A DNA stretch of 34,023 nt from positions 1 to 34,023 of IMG/VR virus record IMGVR_UViG_3300030108_001522; one strand, 5' to 3'. Below the pieces are notes generated by a model. The model was not told where the DNA came from, did no database searches, and worked only from the letters and a program-made list of their open reading frames with translations. Made by a program: the position numbers and the translations under genes. Each line of letters begins with the position of its first letter. Position 1 is the first letter of the stretch. This document shows positions 12,927 through 18,868 of the stretch, one piece after another. Source of the stretch: a virus.

Positions 12927-12985
12927 AGGTTGCTCAACGGAAAAAGTATCTTTAGTGTAGCTATTCTCCGTGCTACACACCTCTA
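12924..12985 (+). ncRNA. Candidate structured RNA with stacked stems and a possible pseudoknot
   Basis: TAGAGGT (12924-12930) pairs with ACCTCTA (12979-12985). Inside it GTGTAGC (12955-12961) pairs with GCTACAC (12972-12978), directly next to the outer stem so the two could stack. The ten-base loop ends in TCCGT (12967-12971), complementary to ACGGA at 12937-12941, which would form a pseudoknot. No T-tract follows, so it is not itself a terminator. I cannot match it to a known RNA class. Confidence 0.45.
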
Positions 12986-13011
12986 AAATACTTATGTGAG
13001 TTGTTTTTATT

Positions 13012-13055
13012 CCCCCTGTGAATTTAATACATAAATTTAATAGGGGGTTTTTTTT
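13012..13055 (+). terminator. Rho-independent terminator
   Basis: CCCCCT (13012-13017) pairs with AGGGGG (13042-13047), with a second inner pairing ATTTA/TAAAT, followed by eight T residues (13048-13055). It ends the transcript of the 11841-12926 genes and lies 26 bases after the candidate structured RNA. Confidence 0.88.
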
Positions 13056-13110
13056 GGCCGTATCTGGTTTTGGATTTTTGCAAAGGTATATAAAAATAAA
13101 TTAATATTTG

Positions 13111-13142
13111 TTTTGTCAGTTGGAAATAAATATATATATTTG
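13111..13142 (+). promoter_or_regulatory. Strong Bacteroidota-type promoter
   Basis: TTTTG (13111-13115) and TATATTTG (13135-13142) are separated by 19 bases, an exact match to the consensus. TGTCAGTTGGA (13114-13124) overlaps the -33 element and also occurs at 11809-11819, suggesting a shared regulator. Transcription should start near 13150, 15 bases before the ATG at 13165. Confidence 0.65.
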
Positions 13143-13164
13143 GGTATGATTAAAAACAATAAAT

Positions 13165-13362
13165 ATGAATAAAACAATAGAAATAAATGAAAAATATGTT
13201 CTGCTTGATACTGAATTAGGAAGTATTGCAGGATTGAGTAGAATTAAAAAATCTGAGAAGAATTATAAAAATAAAGGTTTTGATTTAACCTTTATAATTC
13301 AAAAAGTAAAAGGTAATATATTACATTACAAACTTTACGGAATGCAAACACAAAACCTATAA
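13165..13362 (+). CDS. Small hypothetical protein, first gene of an early-type operon
   Basis: A 65-residue protein starting MNKTIEINEKYVLLDTELGS, with several short strands (YVLLDTE, FDLTFIIQKVKG, LHYKLYGM). Probably a small beta-rich soluble protein; no family recognised. It is the first gene after the best promoter in the window (13111-13142). The leader AAAAACAATAAATATGAA recurs before the next gene. Confidence 0.6.
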   Translation: MNKTIEINEKYVLLDTELGSIAGLSRIKKSEKNYKNKGFDLTFIIQKVKGNILHYKLYGMQTQNL

Positions 13363-13372
13363 AACAATAAAT

Positions 13373-13819
13373 ATGAAAACAAATACAATAAATAAAACAG
13401 AAATAAAAATATCATTACAAGAGCATACAGAATTAATGAAAACAGGCGTAGGAAGTTGGGGAAATGGTTACTTAGAAGTACCTAAGGAACATATTGCGTT
13501 TGACTACTTAATGTCTTGTGCTGAAAAATCCTCTCCTCATGGTTTTTATGAGAATATATGTGGGGAAGAAATAACTTATAGCCATATTGATTACGATAGT
13601 GATGGTATTGAAGAATCAGTTACTATTGGTTTTGATACTTTGCATGGTTATAATAATGAAACTCATGATAAAAAATATGTAGTAAACAAGTGTAATGAGA
13701 TGAAAGACTACTTTAATAGTAACGCTTTTAAACTTAAGTTAATAGAAGAAATTAAAGAAGACATTTCATGGCATGAAAAAAAAATAATTGAATTAAAAAA
13801 TAAAATATTACAAATATGA
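13373..13819 (+). CDS. Conserved phage protein of the GNGYVxVP...GFDTxH type, function unknown
   Basis: A 148-residue protein with a recognisable pattern: GVGSWGNGYLEVPKEHIAFD near residues 26-45, an ITYSHIDYD strand, TIGFDTLHGYN with a conserved GFDTxH core, then a C-terminal helix (VVNKCNEMKDYF) and an extra coiled coil (EDISWHEKKIIELKNK). Proteins with GNGYVxVP and IGFDTxH occur in many phages and plasmids, with no established function as far as I know. The stop overlaps the next ATG (13816-13819). It belongs to the operon driven from 13111. Confidence 0.68.
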   Translation: MKTNTINKTEIKISLQEHTELMKTGVGSWGNGYLEVPKEHIAFDYLMSCAEKSSPHGFYENICGEEITYSHIDYDSDGIEESVTIGFDTLHGYNNETHDKKYVVNKCNEMKDYFNSNAFKLKLIEEIKEDISWHEKKIIELKNKILQI

Positions 13820-13932
13820 AAACAATAAAAACATTATTAGAAAAAATCATTTTACATGATAGATTTATAAAGCTATTTGTTTATTTGATGGCATTTATTT
13901 TTACTATCTTTTTATCAATCGAAATAAATTAA
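13816..13932 (+). CDS. Tiny membrane protein (38 residues)
   Basis: A short gene reading MKTIKTLLEKIILHDRFIKL, then a single membrane helix FVYLMAFIFTIFLSI and a short tail. The ATGA overlap with the previous stop supports translation. A one-pass inner-membrane peptide in an accessory region might interfere with host membrane processes, superinfection or lysis timing; no family is recognised and this is inference. Confidence 0.55.
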   Translation: MKTIKTLLEKIILHDRFIKLFVYLMAFIFTIFLSIEIN

Positions 13933-13938
13933 TATAAT

Positions 13939-14430
13939 ATGAAAACAAAAGAAAACACATATACAAAATTTACACCAATGGGAAAAACTTATTGGAATGA
14001 TGAAGGTATTTATCAAACTGAATATAACGAACTCTATAAAATATTAGTCCCCGATTGTGGAGACGCTCCTACAATACAGGGCGAACTAATAAGAGTAGTT
14101 TCAAGATTAAACTATGAGTATTTTAACAACGGAAATTGCAACGCTCAACATGTGCTTTATGATTGGAACGGAGAATATGAAACAGGCGTAGAAATTGATA
14201 AATATTATCAAAGAATGCTTGACTTTCTTAGAAGCTATTCTGTGGCAAAAGATGAGGTTAAAAAGTTGGAATATTTTTTAACGAGTTACCATCATTATAC
14301 AGAGCCTTCATTGTTTAGTGAACAAAATGAGCTTTTATACACAAGACTTATAGACAAAGTAATGCAACAAGTTTTAACTCAAGGCAAGAACGCCAATAAA
14401 CCTAATCCAGAATTTAAACAAGATGCATAG
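13939..14430 (+). CDS. Conserved phage protein with a YQTEYNELYKxLVP motif, function unknown
   Basis: A 163-residue protein with the order YWNDEGIYQTEYNELYKILV, then GELIRVVSRLNYEYFNNGNC, then a long helical C-terminus. The pattern (W/Y)NxxGxYQxEYxxLYxxLVPxxG...GELxRxxSRLxYxYxNNG is familiar from phages of many hosts, where it is annotated only as hypothetical. No catalytic motif or membrane segment is seen. It lies six bases after the tiny membrane gene and overlaps the next gene by eight bases if that one starts at 14423. Confidence 0.7.
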   Translation: MKTKENTYTKFTPMGKTYWNDEGIYQTEYNELYKILVPDCGDAPTIQGELIRVVSRLNYEYFNNGNCNAQHVLYDWNGEYETGVEIDKYYQRMLDFLRSYSVAKDEVKKLEYFLTSYHHYTEPSLFSEQNELLYTRLIDKVMQQVLTQGKNANKPNPEFKQDA

Positions 14431-14848
14431 AATAGAAAAAAACATTTTGCATCATGCAAATAAAAGAAAACAATTAAGAAAATTAAATAATACAAACATT
14501 AAAACTATGGAATATTTAAACGATTACGAAAATCAAACACTCACAAAAAAACATGTAAACGAGGAAATTATTCCTTCGGTTTATGATTCGTTGGTTGATG
14601 ATTATGGCTTTGGCTCTGATGATTATGATTCAGACCCTTATGAAAATATACATGAAATCATTGACGGAATGAGCGAAGTAATATATAATTATAAGGCAAA
14701 GAAAATTGCACAGGCATTTGATTACTGCCCTTTTAATTCAGTCAGTGAAATGACAGGAGAAAAATTTCCCAATTACAATGTTATGGCTTACGAGATTATT
14801 TATAATGGTGTAGTTGAAAAGTATCATGAGCAATTAAATAAACCATGA
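14423..14848 (+). CDS. Acidic hypothetical protein (start uncertain)
   Basis: A protein of 141 residues from ATG 14423 or 113 residues from ATG 14507 (MEYLNDYENQTLTKKHVNEE). The longer form adds a very basic N-terminus (HHANKRKQLRKLNN) unlike the acidic remainder, which contains a dense acidic run (DDYGFGSDDYDSDPYENIHE). The shorter form may be right, since the 76 bases before it contain a perfect palindrome (14446-14460); the longer form gives an overlap with the previous gene, as is usual here. The acidic run could mimic DNA, as in some phage inhibitors, but that is speculation. A terminator follows at 14876-14898. Confidence 0.6.
   Translation: MHRIEKNILHHANKRKQLRKLNNTNIKTMEYLNDYENQTLTKKHVNEEIIPSVYDSLVDDYGFGSDDYDSDPYENIHEIIDGMSEVIYNYKAKKIAQAFDYCPFNSVSEMTGEKFPNYNVMAYEIIYNGVVEKYHEQLNKP
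14446..14460 (+). repeat. Perfect 15-base palindrome
   Basis: TTTGCATCATGCAAA has seven matched pairs around a central C. It lies between the two possible starts of the 14423/14507 gene and could be an operator; a chance palindrome of this size is quite possible in an AT-rich genome. Confidence 0.4.
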
Positions 14849-14875
14849 TAGAATTACTCATAAGCGTTGTAAACT

Positions 14876-14898
14876 AAAGGGCTTCGGCCCTTTTTTTT
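14876..14898 (+). terminator. Rho-independent terminator
   Basis: AAAGGGC and GCCCTTT (14876-14882 and 14887-14893) flank the stable tetraloop TTCG, continuing into eight T residues (14891-14898). It ends the operon that starts at 13111. Confidence 0.93.
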
Positions 14899-15302
14899 AT
14901 GTCTATACAATTTAACATAATTAAAGTTATGATGCATTATTAATTAATTTATATTAATCTTATATGGCCTTTTATTAATTTTATAATCATGGCCTAAAAA
15001 AATTAAATTGTTGATAATCAGTTAAAAAAGATTAATTAAATGGTGTTTTTTTATTTTACGGCCTATAAATACAAAGAAACATCAATTCTAAGGCCTATTA
15101 GCTTCAATTTAACGGCCCTTAAATTCAATTTAATGGTATTACTCCACAAATAATATAAATGGCCTTATATAGCCTTAAATATAGGGTGTCTGTGCAAACG
15201 GCCAACTATATTGGATATTACTCAACTCTCTATACAAACTATACTTTGCACCTGACAGTTTGCAGTTATCAATAAATTCAATACCTTAGGCAATTCAATA
15301 GT
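14899..15302 (+). other. Long non-coding AT-rich region with repeated GGCC
   Basis: No open frame of useful size is seen on either strand. The stretch is very AT-rich, yet GGCC occurs seven times, at 14966, 14991, 15060, 15092, 15114, 15161 and 15200, usually followed by T or TA. Runs such as TTAATTAATTTATATTAAT and repeated TTCAATTTAA also occur. It could be a replication origin, a packaging site or a protein-binding array. Near its end is TTTGCACCTGACAGTTT (15245-15261), almost the same as at the promoter 3441-3457, and a pair of AATTCAATA repeats (15275-15283, 15292-15300) just before the next gene. Confidence 0.55.
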
Positions 15303-15503
15303 ATGGAAAAGTACGATGCAATATCTTGGTGTATAAAAAATGGTATAAAGGTTTACGCTGTGCCAAGAGACGCTAATCAATACTTTGTTGAAGTCAATAA
15401 CAATGGTAATATAATAAGAAGTCCTAAGACTTATGGCCGTAAAGATTGGAGTGATAAGGTATATGAAATCTATCTATACTATTATAGAAAGTATTCCAAA
15501 TGA
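15303..15503 (+). CDS. Small conserved phage protein
   Basis: A 66-residue protein starting MEKYDAISWCIKNGIKVYAV, then YFVEVNNNGNIIRSPKTYGR and a helical tail DWSDKVYEIYLYYYRKYSK. The pattern WCIxxGIKxYxVP...Y.xEVNxNGxxxRSPKTY is one I recall from other Bacteroidota phages, with unknown role; the length is normal for it. It stands alone between the non-coding region and the palindrome cluster at 15539-15604, so it is transcribed apart from the structural genes on its right, possibly from a promoter with the CACCTGACA motif at 15249-15257. Confidence 0.65.
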   Translation: MEKYDAISWCIKNGIKVYAVPRDANQYFVEVNNNGNIIRSPKTYGRKDWSDKVYEIYLYYYRKYSK

Positions 15504-15538
15504 CAAATAGTCAGTATATATATATATATTATATATAT

Positions 15539-15604
15539 ATTACATAGTGTAATATAATACATAGTGTAATATATTACATGGTGTAATATATTACATGGTG
15601 TAAT
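15539..15604 (+). repeat. Four palindromic repeats at 17-bp period before the tail operon
   Basis: Four 15-bp units lie at 15539-15553, 15556-15570, 15573-15587 and 15590-15604, with centres at 15546, 15563, 15580 and 15597, exactly 17 bases apart. Units one and two have the core ACATAGTGTA, units three and four ACATGGTGTA; units one, three and four are ATTACA-nnn-TGTAAT, a perfect 6-bp inverted repeat. The same unit precedes the primase-helicase at 4685-4746. Probably operators for a late-gene switch or iterons of an origin. Confidence 0.9.
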
Positions 15605-15690
15605 ACTAAATATATATAATACTATTAATCTGACATATAAGCAGGTGGGATAAGTTAGATACAATATAAACAATAATTATTAATTATAAT

Positions 15691-16401
15691 ATGGCTAAGA
15701 AATTTATAGAATTAGAAGTACCTCAAACGTTAAATGATATAACACTTGAGCAGTACCAAAAGTATATGAAAGTCATGGATGCTCATAAGGACGCAGAACA
15801 AACTGATGAGCTAACAAACTTTTTAAATATGAAGCTCGTTGAAATATTTTGCAACATAAGCCTTGCAGAAGTAGATAAGATTTCTGTAAGAGGTTTTAAC
15901 AAGGTATTAGAAATACTAGACAAAGCATTTGCTGAAAAACCCAAACTAATTAGAAGATTTAAATTAGAAGGTGTTGACATGGGTTTCATACCAAAACTTG
16001 ACGATATATCTTTAGGAGAATATATTGACATAGAAACTAATATTAATGATTGGCAAAACATGCACAAAGTAATGAGTGTTATGTATAGGCCAGTTAATTT
16101 TAAGTTAGGTGATAAATATACAATAGCACCATACGAAGGCAAAGAAGAAATACAAGAGATTATGAAAGGGATGCCAATGAATGTAGCATTAAGTGGTATG
16201 CTTTTTTTTTACAATTTAGGGAAAGCGTTACTTCAAGCTATACCGAGATATATGGAACAGAATCTGACGAAACAGGATTTGCAAACGCTAGAGAATCATT
16301 TGGCAAAAAATGGGGGTGGTATCAATCAGTTTATGCACTCGCTAAAGGAGATGTCCTCAGATTTGACAAAGTTACCAAACTATCATTATTCGAATGTTTA
16401 A
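15691..16401 (+). CDS. Tail assembly chaperone, short (G-like) product
   Basis: A 236-residue protein (MAKKFIELEVPQTLNDITLE at the start) resembling the tail assembly chaperones of Bacteroidota siphoviruses: EVPQTLNDITLEQYQKYMKV, LGEYIDIETNINDW, KVMSVMYRPV, and a C-terminal NGGGINQFMHSLKEMSSDL. Such proteins coat the tape measure while the tail is built. A second open frame overlaps its 3' part and continues to 16472; a run of nine T (16202-16210) in phase with this frame as T TTT TTT is a likely -1 slip site, so a longer fusion product is expected, as in the lambda G/GT pair. It is the first gene after the palindromes at 15539-15604. Confidence 0.75.
   Translation: MAKKFIELEVPQTLNDITLEQYQKYMKVMDAHKDAEQTDELTNFLNMKLVEIFCNISLAEVDKISVRGFNKVLEILDKAFAEKPKLIRRFKLEGVDMGFIPKLDDISLGEYIDIETNINDWQNMHKVMSVMYRPVNFKLGDKYTIAPYEGKEEIQEIMKGMPMNVALSGMLFFYNLGKALLQAIPRYMEQNLTKQDLQTLENHLAKNGGGINQFMHSLKEMSSDLTKLPNYHYSNV
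16202..16210 (+). other. Candidate -1 ribosomal slip site (T9)
   Basis: Nine T residues between C16201 and A16211 give T TTT TTT in the chaperone frame (codons 16204-16206 and 16207-16209), which fits the X XXY YYZ slip rule. Slipping here joins the 15691 frame to the 16209-16472 frame. Confidence 0.6.
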
Positions 16402-16472
16402 ACTATTTATCATTTGAGAAAGAAAAGAACCAAATAGAACAAGACGAAATAAAAAGAGCTTATAAAGGATGA
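16209..16472 (+). CDS. Tail assembly chaperone, frameshift (T-like) extension
   Basis: An 87-codon open frame, -1 to the chaperone gene, with no start codon of its own needed if ribosomes slip at 16202-16210. It reads ESDETGFANARESFGKKWGW (from about 16260), then YQSVYALAKGDVLRFDKVTK and LSLFECLNYLSFEKEKNQ. This looks like real protein and matches the C-terminal part I recall in related chaperones (FGKKWGWYQS, LAxGD, L.FxKEK). Its TGA (16470-16472) overlaps the next ATG (16469), as expected for a translated frame. The fusion product would be about 260 residues. A second possible slip site, A AAA AAT, lies at 16305-16311. A homopolymer error at the T run is the main alternative. Confidence 0.75.
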   Translation, partial: LQFRESVTSSYTEIYGTESDETGFANARESFGKKWGWYQSVYALAKGDVLRFDKVTKLSLFECLNYLSFEKEKNQIEQDEIKRAYKG

Positions 16473-16960
16473 CAACATTTTACGATATACTAGATAAATT
16501 AAAAACATATCTACAAGGCAACAGTAATATTAATTCAGTTACATTTGGAGATATATTTGAAGTTGACTTATCAAAGCAAACTATATTTCCATTAGCTCAC
16601 ATAGTAGTAAATAGTTGTACTTTTCAAGAGCATGTTGTTCGATTCAATATGCAAGTAATATGTATGGATGTTGTATCAGAAACTAATGAAGACTTAAAAG
16701 AACAGAATAATTATTTTCATGATATAAATAACAAACAAGATATTTTAAATACAATGTTTTTTGTTGTCAATGGATTGCAGAGTGCTCTTAGGCGTGGTGA
16801 ACTGTATAGCGATTTATTTCAAATAGATACAGATTTTGAAGCTCAGATGTTTGAGGACAGATTTGAAAATTTACTTACAGGTTGGTCTTTAACACTAGAT
16901 GTAATTGTGCCAAACAATCAAATATCAGATATTAATTCAAATGGACAAAGTGCTTGCTAA
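16469..16960 (+). CDS. Tail terminator / completion-like protein
   Basis: A 163-residue protein starting MTTFYDILDKLKTYLQGNSN, with FGDIFEVDLSKQTIFPLAHI near residues 26-45 and a C-terminal FENLLTGWSLTLDVIVPN. The pattern, an N-terminal helix then strands with a final LTLDVxVPN, resembles proteins of Bacteroidota phages that sit between chaperone and HK97 gp10-like genes and that are thought to cap the tail tube. The assignment depends on order and remembered resemblance. The ATG overlaps the frameshift frame's stop (ATGA), and its own stop overlaps the next ATG (TAATG). Confidence 0.62.
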   Translation: MTTFYDILDKLKTYLQGNSNINSVTFGDIFEVDLSKQTIFPLAHIVVNSCTFQEHVVRFNMQVICMDVVSETNEDLKEQNNYFHDINNKQDILNTMFFVVNGLQSALRRGELYSDLFQIDTDFEAQMFEDRFENLLTGWSLTLDVIVPNNQISDINSNGQSAC

Positions 16961-17508
16961 TGAGTTTTAAATTAAAAAATACAGAAGCCTTTCTAACTAA
17001 TTATTCAAATAAACTAATTAGACTTGCAAAGGCTAGAATAGATAAACCTTTTACTAGAACATATAAATCTGGCAGAACGATACAAAGTGCTCTTAAATCA
17101 AGTGGACAATTAAAAGATAGTTTACAACTAAGCACTAAAATTGTAAGAGGTGGTGATTTTTTTCAATTTAATATAACAGGTAAAGATTATGGTGAAAAGA
17201 TTGATGAGGGAACTAAAGCTGGTACAAACGTAAGAGTAAATGATATTGTAAGCTGGATAAACAGAAAACCTGTAACTCTTGATTCTATTAAAAATAAAAA
17301 TAGAGTTGCTAATTTAATTGCACAAAAAATAAATAGAGAAGGCATCAAGCCAGTTCCTTTTTTGACTGAATTAGTAAATCAACAAGTAGATAGTATAATT
17401 GACGTAACACCAAATATTATTGACGATATAAGTAAAAATATTGATGAGTTTATGATTATGCTAGGTTATGGTAAAACTGGTGAAACATTTAAAAAGATAG
17501 AGAAATAA
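16960..17508 (+). CDS. HK97 gp10-like tail completion protein
   Basis: A 182-residue basic protein with features of the HK97 gp10-like (head-tail or tail completion) family: an N-terminal helix with LAKARIDKPF, SGRTIQSALKSSGQLKDSLQ, a strand-rich core FFQFNITGKDYGEKIDEGTK, and AGTNVRVNDIVSWINRKPV. The YGEKIDEGTKAG segment corresponds to the family's usual Y..xxExGT motif. ATG 16960 (TAATG overlap with the previous stop) is preferred to the TTG at 16954. Such proteins act at the interface of neck and tail. The next gene starts one base after its stop. Confidence 0.7.
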   Translation: MSFKLKNTEAFLTNYSNKLIRLAKARIDKPFTRTYKSGRTIQSALKSSGQLKDSLQLSTKIVRGGDFFQFNITGKDYGEKIDEGTKAGTNVRVNDIVSWINRKPVTLDSIKNKNRVANLIAQKINREGIKPVPFLTELVNQQVDSIIDVTPNIIDDISKNIDEFMIMLGYGKTGETFKKIEK

Positions 17509-17509
17509 C

Positions 17510-18868
17510 ATGTCAACAATTATAAACACAAGAAGTCCTTTCTATTTGAAAGTAAAAAATGCAGATTTAAATTCTGTTAAGTTACAGTTGTATATATTTA
17601 CAGGCTTACATAATTCAAGAACTAATGCTTATTTAAGATATACAATTCAAAAAGAACAAAAGCTTGATGAACTTGACAGAGGTACTACTTCTGCAACTAC
17701 ATCAAATAAATTAGTTGATAGCACACAAAATTTTACATCTACAGTACAAGTTGGTAGTTTTGTAAAAAACACAACAGATAATACTACAGCTTCAGTAACC
17801 GCAATAGATAGTGATACAACTTTGACTCTTGACGCAGACATTATGGCTAATGGAGAAAACTATATTATATATGCCATGCCTTATGTTGTATTTGAACTAA
17901 GTGAGCTTGCAAGAGATTATATGATTACTGAATATAACAACTATGCAACAGATACTATATGGATTGATGCTGATGTTACAATATTTAATTCAGCAGGCAA
18001 TATTGTTCAAGTAGGTGGTCAAAACACAGTTGTGAATACTTTTTTAGGTATTGATGGTTATGGTTACTTTGAAGATGGCGTAAATCCAAGAACAACAACA
18101 ACACCAATGGTTTTACAGAATAATACAGATGTTTATTATTTTGATGGACAAGATATAAAAATACCTGTATTTGCTGAAGCGTTGCCACTTGTAACATTGA
18201 CAAGTTCAGCAGGTTCGAATATAAACTGGGAAGCAGCAAATGACTTTTGGGAAACTAACGACAGTACATGGGGTTCAGGACAAACACCTATACAAATTGC
18301 AGACAACGGTAACACAAATCAAAAAATACAATATATAATAATTGAAGACACACAGTTACTTAATGATGGTGATATAGTTACTTTTGATACATCTGTATCT
18401 GGATTTACTGATACAGTAATTACATTGAAAAAAGTAGAAGAATGTAAATACAGTCCACTTAATTTAATATTCTATAATAAATTTGGTGCACTACAAAATA
18501 TATGGTATTTCAAAAAGTCATTCAAAGAAATAAATATAAGAAGTGAAAAGTATAAGAATAATATATTAGATTTAGAAAATTCTGGTGGCACACCTTCTTA
18601 TGCTTTATCAAAACACCAAGAAAAGAAATTTATGGCTAATGGTAAAGAAAGTATTACTGTTAATACTGGTTACTACCCAGAATCATACAATGAAATAGTA
18701 AAACAAAAAATGTTAGCTGAACAAGTATGGGTTGACGACATAACAACAGTATTACCTGTTAACTTAAAATCAAACACACTCAGATTTAAGAAGTCAGTAA
18801 ATGATAAACTTATAAACTATACTGTTCAATTCGATTACGCCTTTGATAAAATAAATAATATTTTATAA
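17510..18868 (+). CDS. Structural tail protein with an inserted repeat domain
   Basis: A 452-residue beta-rich protein (MSTIINTRSPFYLKVKNADL at the start). The first 45 residues and residues 125-180 look like one domain interrupted by an insert at about 57-121 (GTTSATTSNKLVDSTQNFTS...TTDNTTASVTAIDSDTTLTL...DIMANGENY). The same insert is present near the C-terminus of the next protein, so it is a mobile domain. Later segments (FKEINIRSEKYKNNILDLEN, GKESITVNTGYYPESYNEIV) are familiar from tail or baseplate proteins of Bacteroidota phages. Its exact place in the virion is not known. Its last base is the first base of the next ATG. Confidence 0.68.
   Translation: MSTIINTRSPFYLKVKNADLNSVKLQLYIFTGLHNSRTNAYLRYTIQKEQKLDELDRGTTSATTSNKLVDSTQNFTSTVQVGSFVKNTTDNTTASVTAIDSDTTLTLDADIMANGENYIIYAMPYVVFELSELARDYMITEYNNYATDTIWIDADVTIFNSAGNIVQVGGQNTVVNTFLGIDGYGYFEDGVNPRTTTTPMVLQNNTDVYYFDGQDIKIPVFAEALPLVTLTSSAGSNINWEAANDFWETNDSTWGSGQTPIQIADNGNTNQKIQYIIIEDTQLLNDGDIVTFDTSVSGFTDTVITLKKVEECKYSPLNLIFYNKFGALQNIWYFKKSFKEINIRSEKYKNNILDLENSGGTPSYALSKHQEKKFMANGKESITVNTGYYPESYNEIVKQKMLAEQVWVDDITTVLPVNLKSNTLRFKKSVNDKLINYTVQFDYAFDKINNIL

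Noticed and set aside
12924-12985. tRNA or known self-cleaving ribozyme
   Set aside because: No cloverleaf, TTCRA arm or anticodon stem is present, and no hammerhead core motifs (CTGANGA, GAAA) are found.
15539-15604. CRISPR array
   Set aside because: The units are 15-bp palindromes with two-base gaps, not repeats separated by unique spacers of about 30 bases, and no cas genes exist.
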